Source: Myrmaecium sp. VS I D KN 1 (taxonomy: Eukaryota > Ascomycota > Dothideomycetes > Valsariales > Valsariaceae). From it: DNA of 64,000 nucleotides. Location of the stretch: assembly GCA_019775845.1 (NCBI GenBank), contig JADQAV010000044.1, positions 62,001-126,000 on the forward strand, written 5' to 3'. The position numbers were made by a program, and so were the translations under genes. Below, in pieces: positions 1 to 13,053 of this stretch (the stretch's first letter is position 1; every line of letters starts with the position of its first letter). Under the pieces are notes generated by a model. The model was not told the origin of the DNA. It saw nothing but the letters and a program-made list of their open reading frames with translations, and did no database searches.

Positions 1-2097
1 GGCCACCACTCCGTTCGCCTGGCCAAAGAAATCCTGTACCCGATCATCCTCTGCCTCTTCCTCCTCCCCGTCTTCCTCCGCCGGGGTCATCATCTCCACA
101 TCCTCCCCCACCCCATCCCGGCGCAGCCCGCGTACCTCCCGGGGAAACACCACCGTAAACGCGAAATGCGGCACAAACGCCGTGACCTTCACATCCACAT
201 CCAGCACGCCCTGGACCTGCCCCTTATCCCCCCTATCCCTCCTATCCCTCCCTTCCCCCTCCTCATCCCCACCTCCATCCTCCCCACCACCAAACATACC
301 CCGCAACAACCCATTCACCACCGCCCACTGCCGCAGCACGCCCAACGCCTGCACCAGCTGCCGCGGATGCGCGAACGGCATCTCCTCCAGCACCCGGCCG
401 AACTCCGCCTTCGTCACGAACAAGGCGTTCCGATGCTCATGCTGCGGCGCCGAGGCGACGCCCGTCGGGACCACACGGCGACTGCGGATCTCGCGTGGCG
501 CGCCGGCGGCACCATCCACACCCATGCCCACCAGCGCGCCGGCGACGGGGTCGGCTGCGCTCGTTGGGGATGCAGTGGAGAGTAGCAGCCCCTCCACCGT
601 CGTCGGTCGGATCGAGTCCTGCGGGATCTGCGCGTCGACCGCGCCGAGGAGCTGCACGGCCGTCGCAAGCGGCACGACCAGCGGCGGGTGCAGCTTGGCG
701 ACGAAGCGGACGTTCGGCTGCGCGCCGTGGGTGCCGCCGACGCCGACGCCGACACCTACGCCGCCAGTACCACCAACCCCACCGCTCGCTAGGTGCTGCG
801 CCGCGTCTGGGGGCGGATGGTGGTCCCCGCCGCTCTGGAGGAACGTCGGCGGGGGCTCGAGCCAGTCGATCAGCGCGGCGGCGCCGTGCGCGGGTTCGCC
901 GTCCGGCGGGAAGAGACTCTCCGCTGCCGCGGCCGGCTTCTCCACCGCCGGGGAGAGCCAGGCGTCGGAGATGCGGATGGCGGGGTAGAGGCTCGCGGGG
1001 GAGGCCTCGGTCTCGATGACGAGGGAGTACACCCGGTGGAAGGGGTGGTGGTGGAGGCGGTCGGGCGCGGCGGGGAGGTCGGCGGGCGTGGTGTCGACGT
1101 CCATGCGTGTGTCGCTGTCCTTGGTCGTGTCGTGTGCTGTGGGCGCCGTCGTGGCGGGGTGGTCGAGGTGCTGCAGCCGGTGCTCCATCCAGTATTCCAG
1201 CGACAGGCCGACCTGCTCGTGACAGTTCATGGCGGGACGACCGCTGCGCTTGCAGAGCACCTCGCGCTCCGCGCGGGCCTCGCGGTGCGGCTTGTGATCC
1301 GGGATCAGGGCGAGCGCGGCCCGCTTCTCGTGCTCGAACAGCCGGCGCAGGCTCTTGTAGACGCCGGAGATGGCCTCGAAGCAGTTGATCCCGTTCGTGC
1401 TCAGCTTGTCCATCCGCGCCAGCCGCTCCAGGTTCACTGCGAACCGGTCCAGCTTGAGGCAGATGCCGTCGAGGCCCGGGCGCGGGCCCAGGTTCGTGAA
1501 CAGCGCGTGGCTCGCCGACTTGCCGAACGCCTCCGTCACGCTCGGGTTCTCCGGGGTGGTGAAGTCGACCCGCTCGACCTTGTTGCCGTTGAACAGAACC
1601 TGCCCGCACGCGATCAGCACTGCTCTCTCCCTTTCCAACACCGTACATCCCAGCCCGCATCATCCCATACATACATCCAACAGCATACAATTGCCCGCGA
1701 TCGCCAACGCCTTCGTTTCGCCCTTCACATCCTCCAACGCATCCAGATGGTAACGCTTACAAAGGCGCTCCACGCCCTCGAAGCTGACCCGGCCCGGCCG
1801 GCCGCCGACGAGCGCGACCACGGCCTCGAGCCGCTTCCGCATCTCCTCGTCGTCCGGCCGCGCCCCGAGCCCGGGTAGCCCGCCGCCGCCGGGCCCCAGC
1901 CCCAGCCCGCTCATCCCGCTCATGCTGATGTGCATCTGCATCCCCATCCCCACCCCCATCCCCATTCCCAGCGCGTCCAGGTTCGCGGGCGAGTCGAAGA
2001 AGGTCATCGGCACGCTGCGGGCGGCGTTGGCGGCGGGGGAGGAGAGGGCGGCGGCGTGCTTGGATGGCGTGTTGAAGGAGGGCGTTGGGGTCGCCAT
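1..2097 (-). CDS. MED1: Mediator complex subunit 1 (Med1), C-terminus cut by window edge
   Basis: Med1 is a subunit of the Mediator middle module, which links transcription factors to RNA polymerase II in the nucleus. Exons on the minus strand: 2097-1675 and 1599-<1. The 75-nt intron has a GTATGT donor and GCAG acceptor with a CTGAT branch at 1618-1614, and phase 0 is kept. The N-terminus carries the fungal Med1 stretch SKHAAALSSPAANAARSVPM and then a MGMGVGMGM-type low-complexity run. Next come RPGRVSFEGVERL and, across the splice, the block ending KLDRFAVNLERLARMDKLS that is characteristic of the Med1 domain. About 674 residues lie in the window and the frame is still open at base 1. A Gly/Val run (VGGTGGVGVGVGVGG) sits near 725-780. 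The start at 2097 fits family N-termini; an upstream in-frame TTG was ignored. Confidence 0.9.
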
Positions 2098-3049
2098 GGC
2101 GTTGTTGCGCTTTTTCGCGCTCTGTTGCAAGGCGTCTGATCTCGCGAGGGTTTACGGGGGAGGAAGTCGGTGGTCCGCGATGAGGGCGCGCGATAGGGAG
2201 ATCGAAGAGGTGGGGAGGAAGGACGAAAGAATGATGCGGAGAGGATTGTGAGCGAGCGGATAGGAAGACGAAGAACGCGGTCTCCTCGAATGCCTGATGT
2301 ACGGTTGCTGGCACTGTGGTGCGACCGAACACGTTTGTGGATTAAATAGGTGAAGTATATTTGGCTGAAGCTGTAGAGGTCGAACGAAGCCATGTGACGG
2401 CGCGGCGTTTCGCGGTTGGGAACTCCGAGAGGCCTCAGGCATCACACCCCGACCTCCCAGCCGAACTGATCTCTGGCTTCATCTCCATTGATCTATTATT
2501 TCGCTGCTTCGGCTTTTTCAATCACTGTCAATATGCATGTACCTTCCTCTCCGGAACGGACAAGATAATGAACACTGGATCCAATCAGTAATTCAATAAC
2601 TAAGAAATAGCTCAACTACATGTCTACCTGTATATATATAAACACCGCCATCAAACATCAACAAAATCAACAAGCGTAATTCAGGCATGAGAAGAGTAAG
2701 AGATCCAAAGGAAGAAAAGGATTCCATGAAAAGAAGAAAAAAACCAGTCTGGTCCTGGAAGGAAATCATCCCCTCCCTATAAAGAAAGGAAGCGCGCAAA
2801 CGGGAAAAGAAAAGAAGTGAAAACCAAAGAGGCTAGTCAAGAAGAAGAAAAGGAATGGGGGAATCTCCGAGTAATCCAAGAGTCCAAGAGTCCAACAGCG
2901 CGCAGACGTAAAGGCCAAGAGAAGAAAAAAAAGGAAAGAAATAAGGAAAGGAAAAAAGTGATAAAAGAACGACAAGCCCCAAAGCCGCAACGCTGATCCA
3001 TCCAGCCCCACCACCACCACCACCATCACATCTTCAAAAGGCGCAACGC
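2098..3049. other. intergenic: Med1 leader and 3' region of the 1274-aa gene
   Basis: No convincing gene. About 2690-2990 is strongly purine-rich on the + strand, so pyrimidine-rich in the sense of the minus-strand genes. This would fit the 3' untranslated region of the gene ending at 3050. The Med1 promoter must lie between this and 2097. Confidence 0.6.
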
Positions 3050-6000
3050 TCAATTCGACTCAATCGTCTTCCTCCTCCCAAAGATCCGACTCGCCATACT
3101 TCTCTTCTCCTCCTTGGGCGGCGGCACGCGCGGCGCCGGGGGCTCCGGCGGACCCGAGTTGCGCAGGAAATCCGCCAGGTCGCTCGTCCCCGTCTGCGCG
3201 CGCGCCGGCCGGGTAGCAGCTCCTCCGCCCACAGGCAAGGGCTTCTGTCCTCCTGGCCCTCCCGTCCGGGATCCCGTACGCTGCAGGCCACCGCCGGCGC
3301 CGGCCATGGTGGCCGGTTTGCCGCCGTGGATCGCGTTCTGAACGCGCGCCCGACGGATGGTCTCCTCGCTCAAGGCGAATGGGGCGGGCTTGTCGTCCGC
3401 GCTGGGGGGTTCGGTGCTGTTGAGGAAGTCCATGAGGCTCTCTTCCTGGCGTGCTTTGGGTGTGGGCAGCGCGGTGAGCAGGTCCTCGTCTTCCTCTTCG
3501 CTGTCGGTGTCGATGGCGTAGGGATCCTTGATGCGTCGTCGGCGACGCTGGATCTTGGGCTCGGGGGATGAGAACATGTCGGCGTCCGGCAGGATGGGCT
3601 TGGCGACCGGTGCGGGCGACGAGGAATTCGTCAAGTTGGAGCCTGGGAGGAGGTCGGTGCGAGAGTTGGCGGATGTGAGAGTCGACTGTTTCGAGGTGGT
3701 GGAACCGTATGCCGACTCTTGCGCACCGTTCTCGAAGGATAAGTCACCACCACCAAGAAGGTTACTGAACTCGTCCGAGTCCACGGTGGACCTAAAAGGT
3801 GCAACGGTGCGAGGGATCCGATGCTGTCCGTCTTTGTGGGATGCCGGCGGTCCTTGACGGATAAAATCGATCATGTCAGCACTGTTACCCCCAGCGGCAG
3901 CCGGGTTGCGAGGCTCCATGTGGATCCGCGGCCGAGCCGTAGGTCCATCGACAGGCGCCGAGGCAGAGTGTGCATGGGAACCACTGTTGACAGAACCTCG
4001 AGAGGAGATCTTCCTGCTCAGGCCGCGTAGATGTCCTCCGCCGCTCTCAGCGCCCTTAGAAGAACTGGCTCGGGAACGGGAAGCTGCACGAAGAGGAGTC
4101 GGTTCGGGTGTGCGATCCGGCCCGGTCGAGCGTATGAAATCCGCGAAGTCCCTCAAGGTTTCTGTCTGAATGCGTGGCTCTCTCGCAGCATATCGAGAGT
4201 TCGAACCTTGTGAGCCGCTCGTCCGAGAAGGCCGAGCATGTGGTGACTGCTGTACACTTCTAGCCGCATCTCCTTGAGCTGACTGGGCATATTGATACGG
4301 TCTGTTCTCGTTGGCTGAAGTAGCGACACGGGGGTATGCGCTGGCTTGCGACGTCGACTTCGAAGACTCAGACTTAGGCGGTAGAGGTGGCTGATAAGTC
4401 TTTGATACATGTTAGTTCATCTCGCGTGCACCAAAATCACTGGCCAACTTACATCCATATCTCGCATCGTCTGCGGAGTCAGTGTATACTTGACAATTTC
4501 GTCGCTCTGAACCAACGAGTCAAACTCCCGTTCACGGTCCTCTTCGGACATTCTTCCGCTAAGGCCGCGGGGACGGGTGATGCTAGAGTCAGAGCCCCTA
4601 GCGCTGTGCGGGATGGAAGGGGTAACAGAGTTCGCTCGTGAGGCGCTCGAGGGGATACGCTGCAAGCCAGCCTTGTGGATGCTTCCAGGAGGCGTCACAT
4701 CTTCCGGTGCAGTCCTGATTCCAAGACCATCAGGGGCTTGGTGTCGCGATACACTCGTCTCTCGAGAAGACGAACGACGCTGACCAAGCTGCGATCTTAC
4801 AGACCCGTCGTAGGACTTCTTGCTCTGCGGTTCGGCAGAATATTCGGCCTCGGGAGCAGGAGCTTCGTGCAAAGGTTCCATCGTCGGACCTCGAGCATAA
4901 GTGCTGCGTGATTCGCTACGAGGCGGCGTCTTCTGCTTGACCGGTTCCTCGACAGGGCTTGGAGTGCTCCGTGGTGGAAGTGGGGCCGAAGAAGATCGCA
5001 CCGCGCCACGTCGTTCGCCTGCCTGGGAGTGGCCATCGAAACTCCTCACACGGTGGCGTGGCGAAGTCGTTATGGAAGCTTCCTCGGGGATAGTGGGCTC
5101 TGAAAAAACCGCTGCTTTTGCACGCACTGGGACATCCGACGTTCTTGCAACTCCAATCGCCCCGGCAGGTTCGTCTTCGCTTTCGTCTTCCAAGTAAGTC
5201 TTCGGTTCGCTACGATCCTTGAACGGTCTTGTAGCGGTTGAGGGCGAGGGAGTACGAAGCGATGGAGTACGGGACGGTGTACGAAGAGAAGGGGTTCGGA
5301 CAAGCTCGACCGGACTCGACGGGATGGCGATGGACATTCGTTTTGCTGGGAGAACTTGCACCACCTCCTCTTCCTCAACGGCGTCTTCGAAGTCGTCCTC
5401 TTCAATAGCCTCCTCAGGCTGTGCAGGTTCAGTGGCAGGCTTCTTATCCGTGGAATCGCTAACCTGGCCTGAAAGGGCGAGTTTCGCTTCCGGTGCAGGT
5501 TCGACACTCTTGATATCCCTATTCACTTGTTCCTGCATAGCCTCGCCGAAATCCTTGCGGTCGGCTGGAGATTCTGTTGGAGTGACAAAAGTATCGCCCC
5601 CAACATCAGGTTCCCGAATTATCTCAAAATCGGCTCTTGGAGGTGGAGGCAGCGAAAGCGGCCTGGACTTCCGCTTCGAGGCATCAGTACTCAGAGCACG
5701 CTTGGACGTCAAGTATAAGCTCACTGGCCTTTTCTTTGTGACCGGAACCTCTGAGACGTCCCCCTCATCGGTGAGGTCGCCGGGCTGCTTTGAAACTTCC
5801 GCCGCTTCGATCTCCTCTATGTCATTATCAGACATAGGGAGAGGGATGTTCGAAGCAATGTCGAGCTCCGACACGACATATTCATGAGGCTCTTTTTGTG
5901 AAGTCTGCTCCGTGGGGGAGTCATCCGCACTTGCGGTTTTAGGTCTGGAAGTTGTCGGGCTTGCAGCCGCAGTGGGGTTGCGAGAGCCAGGGATCACGGG

Positions 6001-6927
6001 AGTCGTCGGTGTTCGTAGGCGTTTGCGCCACGTTCGCCATAGCCTGCCCAAGGTCGAGTTCAGCGCGATCCGTTCGACGTCAAACTCTTCGACGGTAACC
6101 CGGCCAAGAGCAGAGGCATCCAGATCTTCGCCTGCTTGCGCAGCGCGCTTCTTCTTCCCCAGAACACGTGCGAAGGCTGCTTGGCCACCGATGATAACGG
6201 TCTGCTCAGCAATGTATTCGATCACGGACGTGAGGAAGATGGCCGCAGCCCATGAGACTAGCCGAACGTCGGGGGGCACTTCCTGCCCATGCTCGTCGGT
6301 ACCGAAGTTCTCCTGCTGAACGTAGCGCTCTTCATCTTCATCTTCCAGCTCGCCTAGGCGAGTATAGACCATGATTCGCAGACGTGTTCTCTGCCAGACC
6401 TTGAGCAAATCGAACGGGACAGCGGCCTTCTGGCCGTTCTGCAGTATATCGAGATCATCCTCCTCGCCTTCGGGCATCAGATCCCGCAGCTCTTCTTCGG
6501 CGGCGGCAATCGCTTCGCGCGCAAGCTTTGTTTTGAGAATATCAAGCACAGCTTGTTTGACAGCAACGAGTGACGTGGAGTTGGCGGCGGAGAGGAAGGA
6601 GTAGAGTAGGAAATCGAGAAAGGAATTGAGCAGCGCGAGCGCCTCGGCGGAGAAGACAGCATTTTCCACCAGGGCCGCCGCTTCTTCCGGCGGCAGCAGC
6701 TCGTAGACTTTGCTGTTGTGATTGTCGGTCACAATCTGGGAGGCGGCGGCCACGGCGAGGTACATGGGCGGGGGAGAGACGTCGCCGGGGAGAGGCAGCG
6801 TCAGGGATCCGGCGAGAGAGGCAGGGCGATCGCTGCTGAAGCTGGCGGCGCGACTGGAGCGCGGCGACACCAGCGGGTCGCCGGATTCCGAGCGACTCGG
6901 ACGACGCATGTCTGGTTTGCTCGCCAT
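3050..6927 (-). CDS. large disordered fungal protein with four DFIRxxGPP-like motifs
   Basis: Two exons, 6927-4453 and 4399-3050, give 1274 residues. The 53-nt intron has GTAAGT, an ACTAAC branch and CAAAG. The start is the MASKPDMRRPS methionine; the frame opens further upstream only from a TTG. Residues about 60-290 look folded and helical (LALLNSFLDFLLYSFLSAA, then KVWQRTRLRIMVYTRLGEL, then SWAAAIFLTSVIEYIAEQ). The rest is Ser/Pro/Glu-rich with poly-acidic runs and is probably disordered. The second exon carries four copies of a short motif: DFADFIRSTGP, DMIDFIRQGPP, SLMDFLNSTEPP and DLADFLRNSGPP, the last just before a basic C-terminus (SRIFGRRKTIESN). I believe related proteins are widespread in Pezizomycotina, but I cannot assign a function. 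It is probably a cytoplasmic or cortical scaffold, which is inference only. Confidence 0.8.
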
Positions 6928-9837
6928 GTGGCACGGCGCCTTGGGGCGTGTACAGAGCAAAGGCGACGGAGGTTCCAGTCAGTTTCCGGAGCCTTGGAGC
7001 TCCGATGCGCTGGGGTCGCGGCTGACCAGAGTAGGGAGAAGGGAGGGAGAGGATCAGACGGAAGGGAATCGACCGGCGATGTTGACGGGATAGAAAGGAG
7101 CGAATGGCAGGACGGTGTACCCGTGCATCAGTTGTAAATCATATGTAGTAGGTATGTAGGATGTAGGATGTAGGACCGAGACGTAGGACGTGGGACGTTG
7201 GCGGGGAAGAAGGGGCGATGGGACGTCCAACTCCGCCAGGTCATGAACGAGCGACAAGAAGTTTGCGACGTGGAGGATGACGGAGAGGCATGAGGGAGGA
7301 GGGAGAGAATCTCTGATCCTTGTGCGCAGCGAGCCGGACGTCTTTCTCCAGCCGAGGGCGCGCTCAGGAGGCAGCTGGGACGGAGGCGGAGGGGGAACTT
7401 TTGACAGCAGTTCCCGAGTCAGCCCCAGTGCGGAATAGCCTTGAGGCCCCTGCGGAGATCAAACCGTTCGCTCTCCTCCCACTGCCGGTCTCCACCTCAT
7501 CGGCAACGGAAAACCCTTGAATGGCCAAGGCCGCAGGACTCGTAGTGCAAGAGGAGTGCCTTACTTGAGTACTAATATACTATGTAACAACTATACAATA
7601 AGCCGGATTCATACAGATTGATGAGTCTCTTGATCTATTCCTATTGCCTCCTCTTCCGATCTCACTAACCAGGCAAACCCCCAGGTAACCAAGGCCGACA
7701 TGCCAAGCTTCGAGAACGACCCGGTACTTCAAGGGTTCGGCGCCAGTTCCAATCCCTCCCCTCATCACGTGATTCGTTCTGCGGATCTGTCAAAGTGTCC
7801 CTCGCGCTAGAAACCCTTCCATTCTCAAACGGCCGCGTCCAAACTATGGAGTCCCGATGCGCCATCGGAGGGACGCGTTCCTCCTGCAATGAAATCCCCT
7901 CCGTCACCTCCTGCTGCCATGCCTCGTGTCAGCGCCCGTCCTGACGTCCCCCAAGGAGCACACCCCTGAATTGCTGCCGCTCCCGTTGACCCGCTTCACC
8001 AACCGTCACGGAACGGCAGTCACGACTTGGCGATGCCTACGGAGTACATTACTTAACCTCACCACTCCATACTGACTCCCAGCAGCACAACAACGCAGCA
8101 GTCCGTCGGCAGCGGCTCGCATGTTGGACATGCCTTCTCACGCACGGAGCGGGAACGCGTCGCCCACGGATGGCGATGTCGGGAAAAAGCAATGTCCATA
8201 GACGTGCGTATTCGCTCGGACCCCCCTGACGTCTCTGAGCATGGGAGGATGCAAATTGCGTATCAACAGCTCGCCGATCTCATCATGATCGTTTACTGAC
8301 GGCTATCAGTGCTCCCATTTGAATGCTCAACTGCCGATATCACGCATATTGAGCGCAGCAAAACGTTCTCCTGTGGACTCCTGATGGGTGAGGCCGACAG
8401 CCGTTAGGGTGGAAAACTCCAATCGCACGAAAACACCACAGGGAGCGTCGCATCGGTGAGTACAGCAAGGCAAGTCGACCTTTTACACGCCCCCAAGTAA
8501 TCGAATTATTGTTTGATCAAGTCATGCAACCCGTCTCCTGCTCTATCTCCAGCTCTTCATCCTCTTTTGACTATTCCAAAATGGGGTGTCTCCACTCCCG
8601 CACCCCACGGCCTCGCTTTCCAGGCTCGAAAACAGGAGGCCTGCTCTTCTCCCCGCACCGTTAGGTACTGCTCTCTTTCATCGGTTTCTCGAGCGCGACG
8701 TTTCTTCGTTCGCACGGGAAGGCCGTCTCTTAGAAGTATGCAATGTCCCCAGGACCCCCTACGCAAGAGAGGCCGGGGAAGAGCGTATCCAGGCGCGCAT
8801 ACACCACGAAGCAGAAGGGGACAGCGACATGGACACGAGACGAGTGCAGAGCCTGCCTTTGAGCAGCGTGTGGCCAGCACAGCGACAGAGTAAAAAGCTC
8901 CACGCGCTTTCTGACGGCGGGAAGTTATGTAGGGAGGCAGGTCTGGTCCATGCTACTACTAGCCAAAATCCCCCCTTCCCCCCAGCCCAGCCCATCCCAA
9001 TTCGGCCCAACCCGTTCTCCTCCGTTCTACCCCGGATTTTCCATCTGCCACGCCTTCCGTTCCGTCCCGAGGGGTCCTGCCTAGGTAGGTTCTCACCCCG
9101 TTCCCGTCCTTCATGCAGGTACCGCCCGCTGGGAGGTTTACCCAAAGCGGCAAAGGTGCCTCTCTTTCGACGACGTCGCTGCTGAGATGAGACGAGGTTT
9201 CGTCGTCGTCGTATCGAGAGAAAGTCCTCTGCTGCGTCAGTATATAGTACATATGGGCGTCTGTTTTGACGAGCGACTGCGCTCAGCGCACAGAACCCAA
9301 TATGTTCAGCGCTTGTGTTCGTTCAAGGTCGCGGTACGTCCTTCCCTTGTCTGACTGCTCAGCGGAAGACACACACCCTCTGCTCTAACATGGCCGAGAT
9401 GAGTTCCCTTCGCCGCTGGAAAAGGCATGATGGCCACTTGTGGTTACATGAACACGAGCACCTTCAGATCGAAATAGTACCGCGAAAACTCGCGACTGCC
9501 TTACGGACCCTGTAACGTGGAAGAGAGCCCAAATGATCAGCCCTCAACCGACGTTGCGCAGAACCGCAGAGGCCTTATCAGTTGCGCGCTGCAGCGGCAC
9601 CACCACTGAATCACAGTGTAGCGCTCTGCCAAACGGAAGAACAGAATCGAAAAGGCAGCAGGCTGTCGCGTGATACATGTAACCACTTCCTCTCCCAACA
9701 TCAGCTCCGAGCTGGGAGATTCAGAGTCAGCGACACGAGCGTGTCGCCAACCGCTTACCCACGGCACCGTAAGGTAGTTATGACAGATCCGCATTATTCA
9801 TCGGCCGCACCGATGTCAGTTATCGTTGTCCGGCGGC

Positions 9838-9854
9838 GGGGCGGGAGGGGAGGG
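9838..9854 (+). repeat. G-run cluster with G-quadruplex potential
   Basis: Four runs of three or four G separated by single bases (GGGG-C-GGG-A-GGGG-A-GGG) fit the standard G3+N1-7 pattern. More G-runs follow up to about 9883. No neighbouring gene explains it. Confidence 0.5.
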
Positions 9855-10362
9855 TGGTGAGGTGGGGTGGCGGGCGAGCGGGTCTTGGCCCCATGCATGC
9901 CAACGCTAGTCGCTAGCGAAAGCCGCCGCCATGGACACCGGCAGGGCGCGGTTTGTCGTTCTGGCCGGTGCGAGATCGGGGGATGATTATAGGTATTGAG
10001 TTTCTTGGGGGAATATTCAGAGTTTCTTTTTTTCTCTTTTTTTTGTGTGCTGCATCATCTGCTCTTCATCGCTGCGGCGGTCTGGCGGTCATGGTCGTGA
10101 GATCGCAAACCGTTTCGCGGGTGTGGTTCTGGGTCTCGCCCTGTCGGGTCGTCGCGATCGGGAAAGGCACAGCGATGGGTTTCCAGCTCGGGCTTGGCTC
10201 GCGTCGGACCTTGGCGTACCTTGCCTTAGGTAAGCGACGTTGGGGTTTCAGGTCCCGACCTCTCCTCAGCCCTCCCGCCCGATGGCCTGTGGCCGTTCGA
10301 TAGATGGGGTGCAGGTATGTATGCGGGCTGGGCTGTGGGATTTCCCCAGGGCAAAGGCAAGC

Positions 10363-10400
10363 AGCAGGCCAGCAGGCCAGCAGGCCAGCAGGCCAGCAGG
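10363..10400 (+). repeat. 8-bp tandem repeat (AGCAGGCC, four full copies plus a partial)
   Basis: Four perfect copies of AGCAGGCC followed by AGCAGG, in a gene-free region. The perfect copies suggest recent slippage expansion. Confidence 0.85.
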
Positions 10401-13053
10401 GCTCTTCAATCAGCCCAGCGCGAAAACCACCATCCCCATTTCCATCCTTCCCGAACGTCAGGCACCCTCATCAGCCTTCCCCATTCTCCATCAAGGAAAG
10501 GGCCCAGGGTTCACGGCTGGTCGAGCCGAGCGCTCCAGCCTCCCCCTCCGCACTTCATTTCCTTCCTTGACTTTCTCTAAAGATTACCGTTTGGGGCTAT
10601 CCGGAGCCTGGGGCGGGTGCATTTTGCCCGCTGCTACTCCGGGTAGTGGGAGGGAGTGGATGAAGGGAGAGGTACTCCTATTGTAGGGCGTAGATGCTGG
10701 ATACATCCCCGCGCTGCTCCTGCCCTGCTGTCTTTCGTCCTCTCTCCCGGGGTCCAACAGGATGTCCAGATTTTCCAGCAGACAGGCGGGGGTATATCCT
10801 GTATCACTTTGTGGTGATCGCCCTATGGGGGTCCATGTGAATCCCATGACTGCGGGGAGGAAACGTGGGGTTAAGTTTCTGTCATTATCATTGTTGATGT
10901 CTTTTGCTCTAGTTGGTTGTGGTCGTTTTCGTGGTCGTCGCGATAAGGAGGACGGGCTGAATGTTGTGCCACATGAGCTGGGCGTGCATGTGCATAATCT
11001 GGGGATGGATGGATGGATGGATGGGAGGTGGTCGTTGTCGCAGGGCTGGCTGGCTGGATGGATGTCACATCCTGTACTGTGACCTATCTGATACTTACTA
11101 GGTACTCCTCCAACCAGGTCAGTTCAGTTCTGATGCTGATGCTGTTGCTGGTCGTGCCGTTGGTGGTTGGTCGTGCAACTGCTTATCGCTGTTCTCCCAA
11201 GTGGCGGCGGGCGCCATCAGCTCCCCCTCCATCCGTCGTTCTTCTTTTCGCGGGGAGAGAGTGGGGGGGCGGAAGGATGGAAGGGGGTGGTGTTCGGTTA
11301 GCGACGGTGGAAGGGAGGGGTACGCAAGGTCTTCTGCTATACACCTAACGATGAATGTACCGACTGTTTTCTGTTCCTCACTGGTATGCCAGGTTATTCA
11401 GGCATGCGGTATGGAGATAAATAGAAGGTACTCGATATTAGCATCGAATGTATAGAGGTGAGTTATATTCATTATGTGCGTGCGGGCGGGGCCGCGGATT
11501 TGTTGGGTTCGGGTTCGCTTTGTTTCGGTCCATGGGCATTGACTGTAGGGGCAGGTTGGAGAGGAACCCTTCGAAAATGAAGGAGAAGATAGGTACTAGT
11601 AGGTACATGCGGTTTACGATTCTGACTGCGGCTACATACTGTAGCTGGCTCGATCATCTATCGACGTTATTCGTCATGTTTGGCGAACGTTATACGGAAT
11701 CTTCTTCTCTTCCTTCTTCCGGACGTTGTTGGGTTTCGATGGGGAGAGGGAAGGGGCTGGGCTTTTCAGCCCTAAATTTTAGGCACGCCGATCGAGTTCA
11801 GTTGTTCCCGCGATGACTCGTGCTTCTTCTTCTGCTTCCACTTCTCCTTCTTCGCCTTCTTCATCTGCTTCTTCTGCTTCTCCCGCCAGACCAGTAGCGC
11901 ATTGATCTTCAGAGGTGAAGCCTATCGTCGACTTCACCCACAGACTTGCCTAGCTGCCTATATACAGTCCAGACCAGCCTAACAGTCACCATCCACGATC
12001 TTTCCGTTCAACCTTCTTTTTCTTTTCTTCATGACGATCAGCGAAGAGAGATCCCTTCTTTTTACTCACATCTTCAAAAAAAAAAAAAAGACGGCCTCGG
12101 GGTGTAGGGATGGTACCTGAACAGAAGTGTACAACATCGATGACGTTTCGGGGGAGGATGAGCCGGGGGCAAAGAAACGCCGGGAGGGAGGAGACTTTCG
12201 TTCTGGGCCGAGATTAGCCGGAGCCCAGCATGACACACCTGTTACCCTTCTTCCAGTACCTAACCTCTCTACTCCTAGTTTTTACCTGACGAGCAAACAG
12301 AGTTGTGCGTTTGAGTAATGCGAAGGGACTCGGCTGTCCGTTGTGCGTGCCAGCACTGCGTCTCTTTTCGCTAGTGTGATGGATTCGCTCGTTGACGTGC
12401 GCGGGCTGGAACGGGCGATGGCGACAACGACGAGGACAACGACAGGTGCGGGTGTAGCATGTCCTTGCGCTGTACAGCGTTGAGCGCTGTAGAGTGAGTG
12501 CGCAGTTGTATATTTTAGTCAAGTATTGAAGGCCGTGTGTGCGATGTGTAAAAGAAGCATGTGGGTTATCCGCGAAGGGAGGGCTAAACTCCATACTACA
12601 ACACTACTGTACCACCAGTCAGCTAATACAGAGCCGGCGGTGAGAGCAGCCCCTCCCCATATCTTTTGTCGCAGTAGTTAGCGGAAGTAGTGGGAATAGT
12701 GTGCATAGAGAGGATGCCATGTTGGATGTACAGTACTGTACCTACTACTGCTGGTACCCTGCATTCACGCCCTGGCGGCGGCTTTTGAATGTTCGTCTTT
12801 GACATTTCCGACTAGTATCCGTCTTTGTACCCGTTACTCCGAGTACAGTCCACGCTGCCCTCCATCCATCCATCCAGCGTACTTCAACGCAACGACGAAG
12901 AAGCAAAGGAACAGCGAACAAAGCAGCGCGCCGGCTCTGCCTGCCTACTGTACCTTTCCTGCCCGTATCTCACGAAGCGCCCCCTTTGTCTCCACCGATG
13001 GATGCGGACGGTCGATGGCGTGGTCGGTTATTCCCAGCGGCGGACCAGGCTAT

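Noticed and set aside
437-1690. 417-codon open frame overlapping Med1 on the same strand
   Set aside because: It runs through the Med1 intron in another frame and is Arg/Pro-rich without motifs; Med1 family sequence is in the alternative frame.
8513-9252. Overlapping open frames of 97-199 codons in the gene-free block
   Set aside because: Frames on both strands overlap with similar length and Arg/Pro-rich content, as expected by chance in GC-rich DNA.
11750-11775. Small hairpin GGGCT-TTTC-AGCCC
   Set aside because: The stem is only five pairs and not linked to a gene end; likely chance.
11760-11910. Lys/Glu-rich reading frame on the minus strand (WREKQKKQMKKAKKEKWKQ)
   Set aside because: It comes from an imperfect TTC-type repeat, is only about 50 codons long, and has no convincing upstream exon or start.
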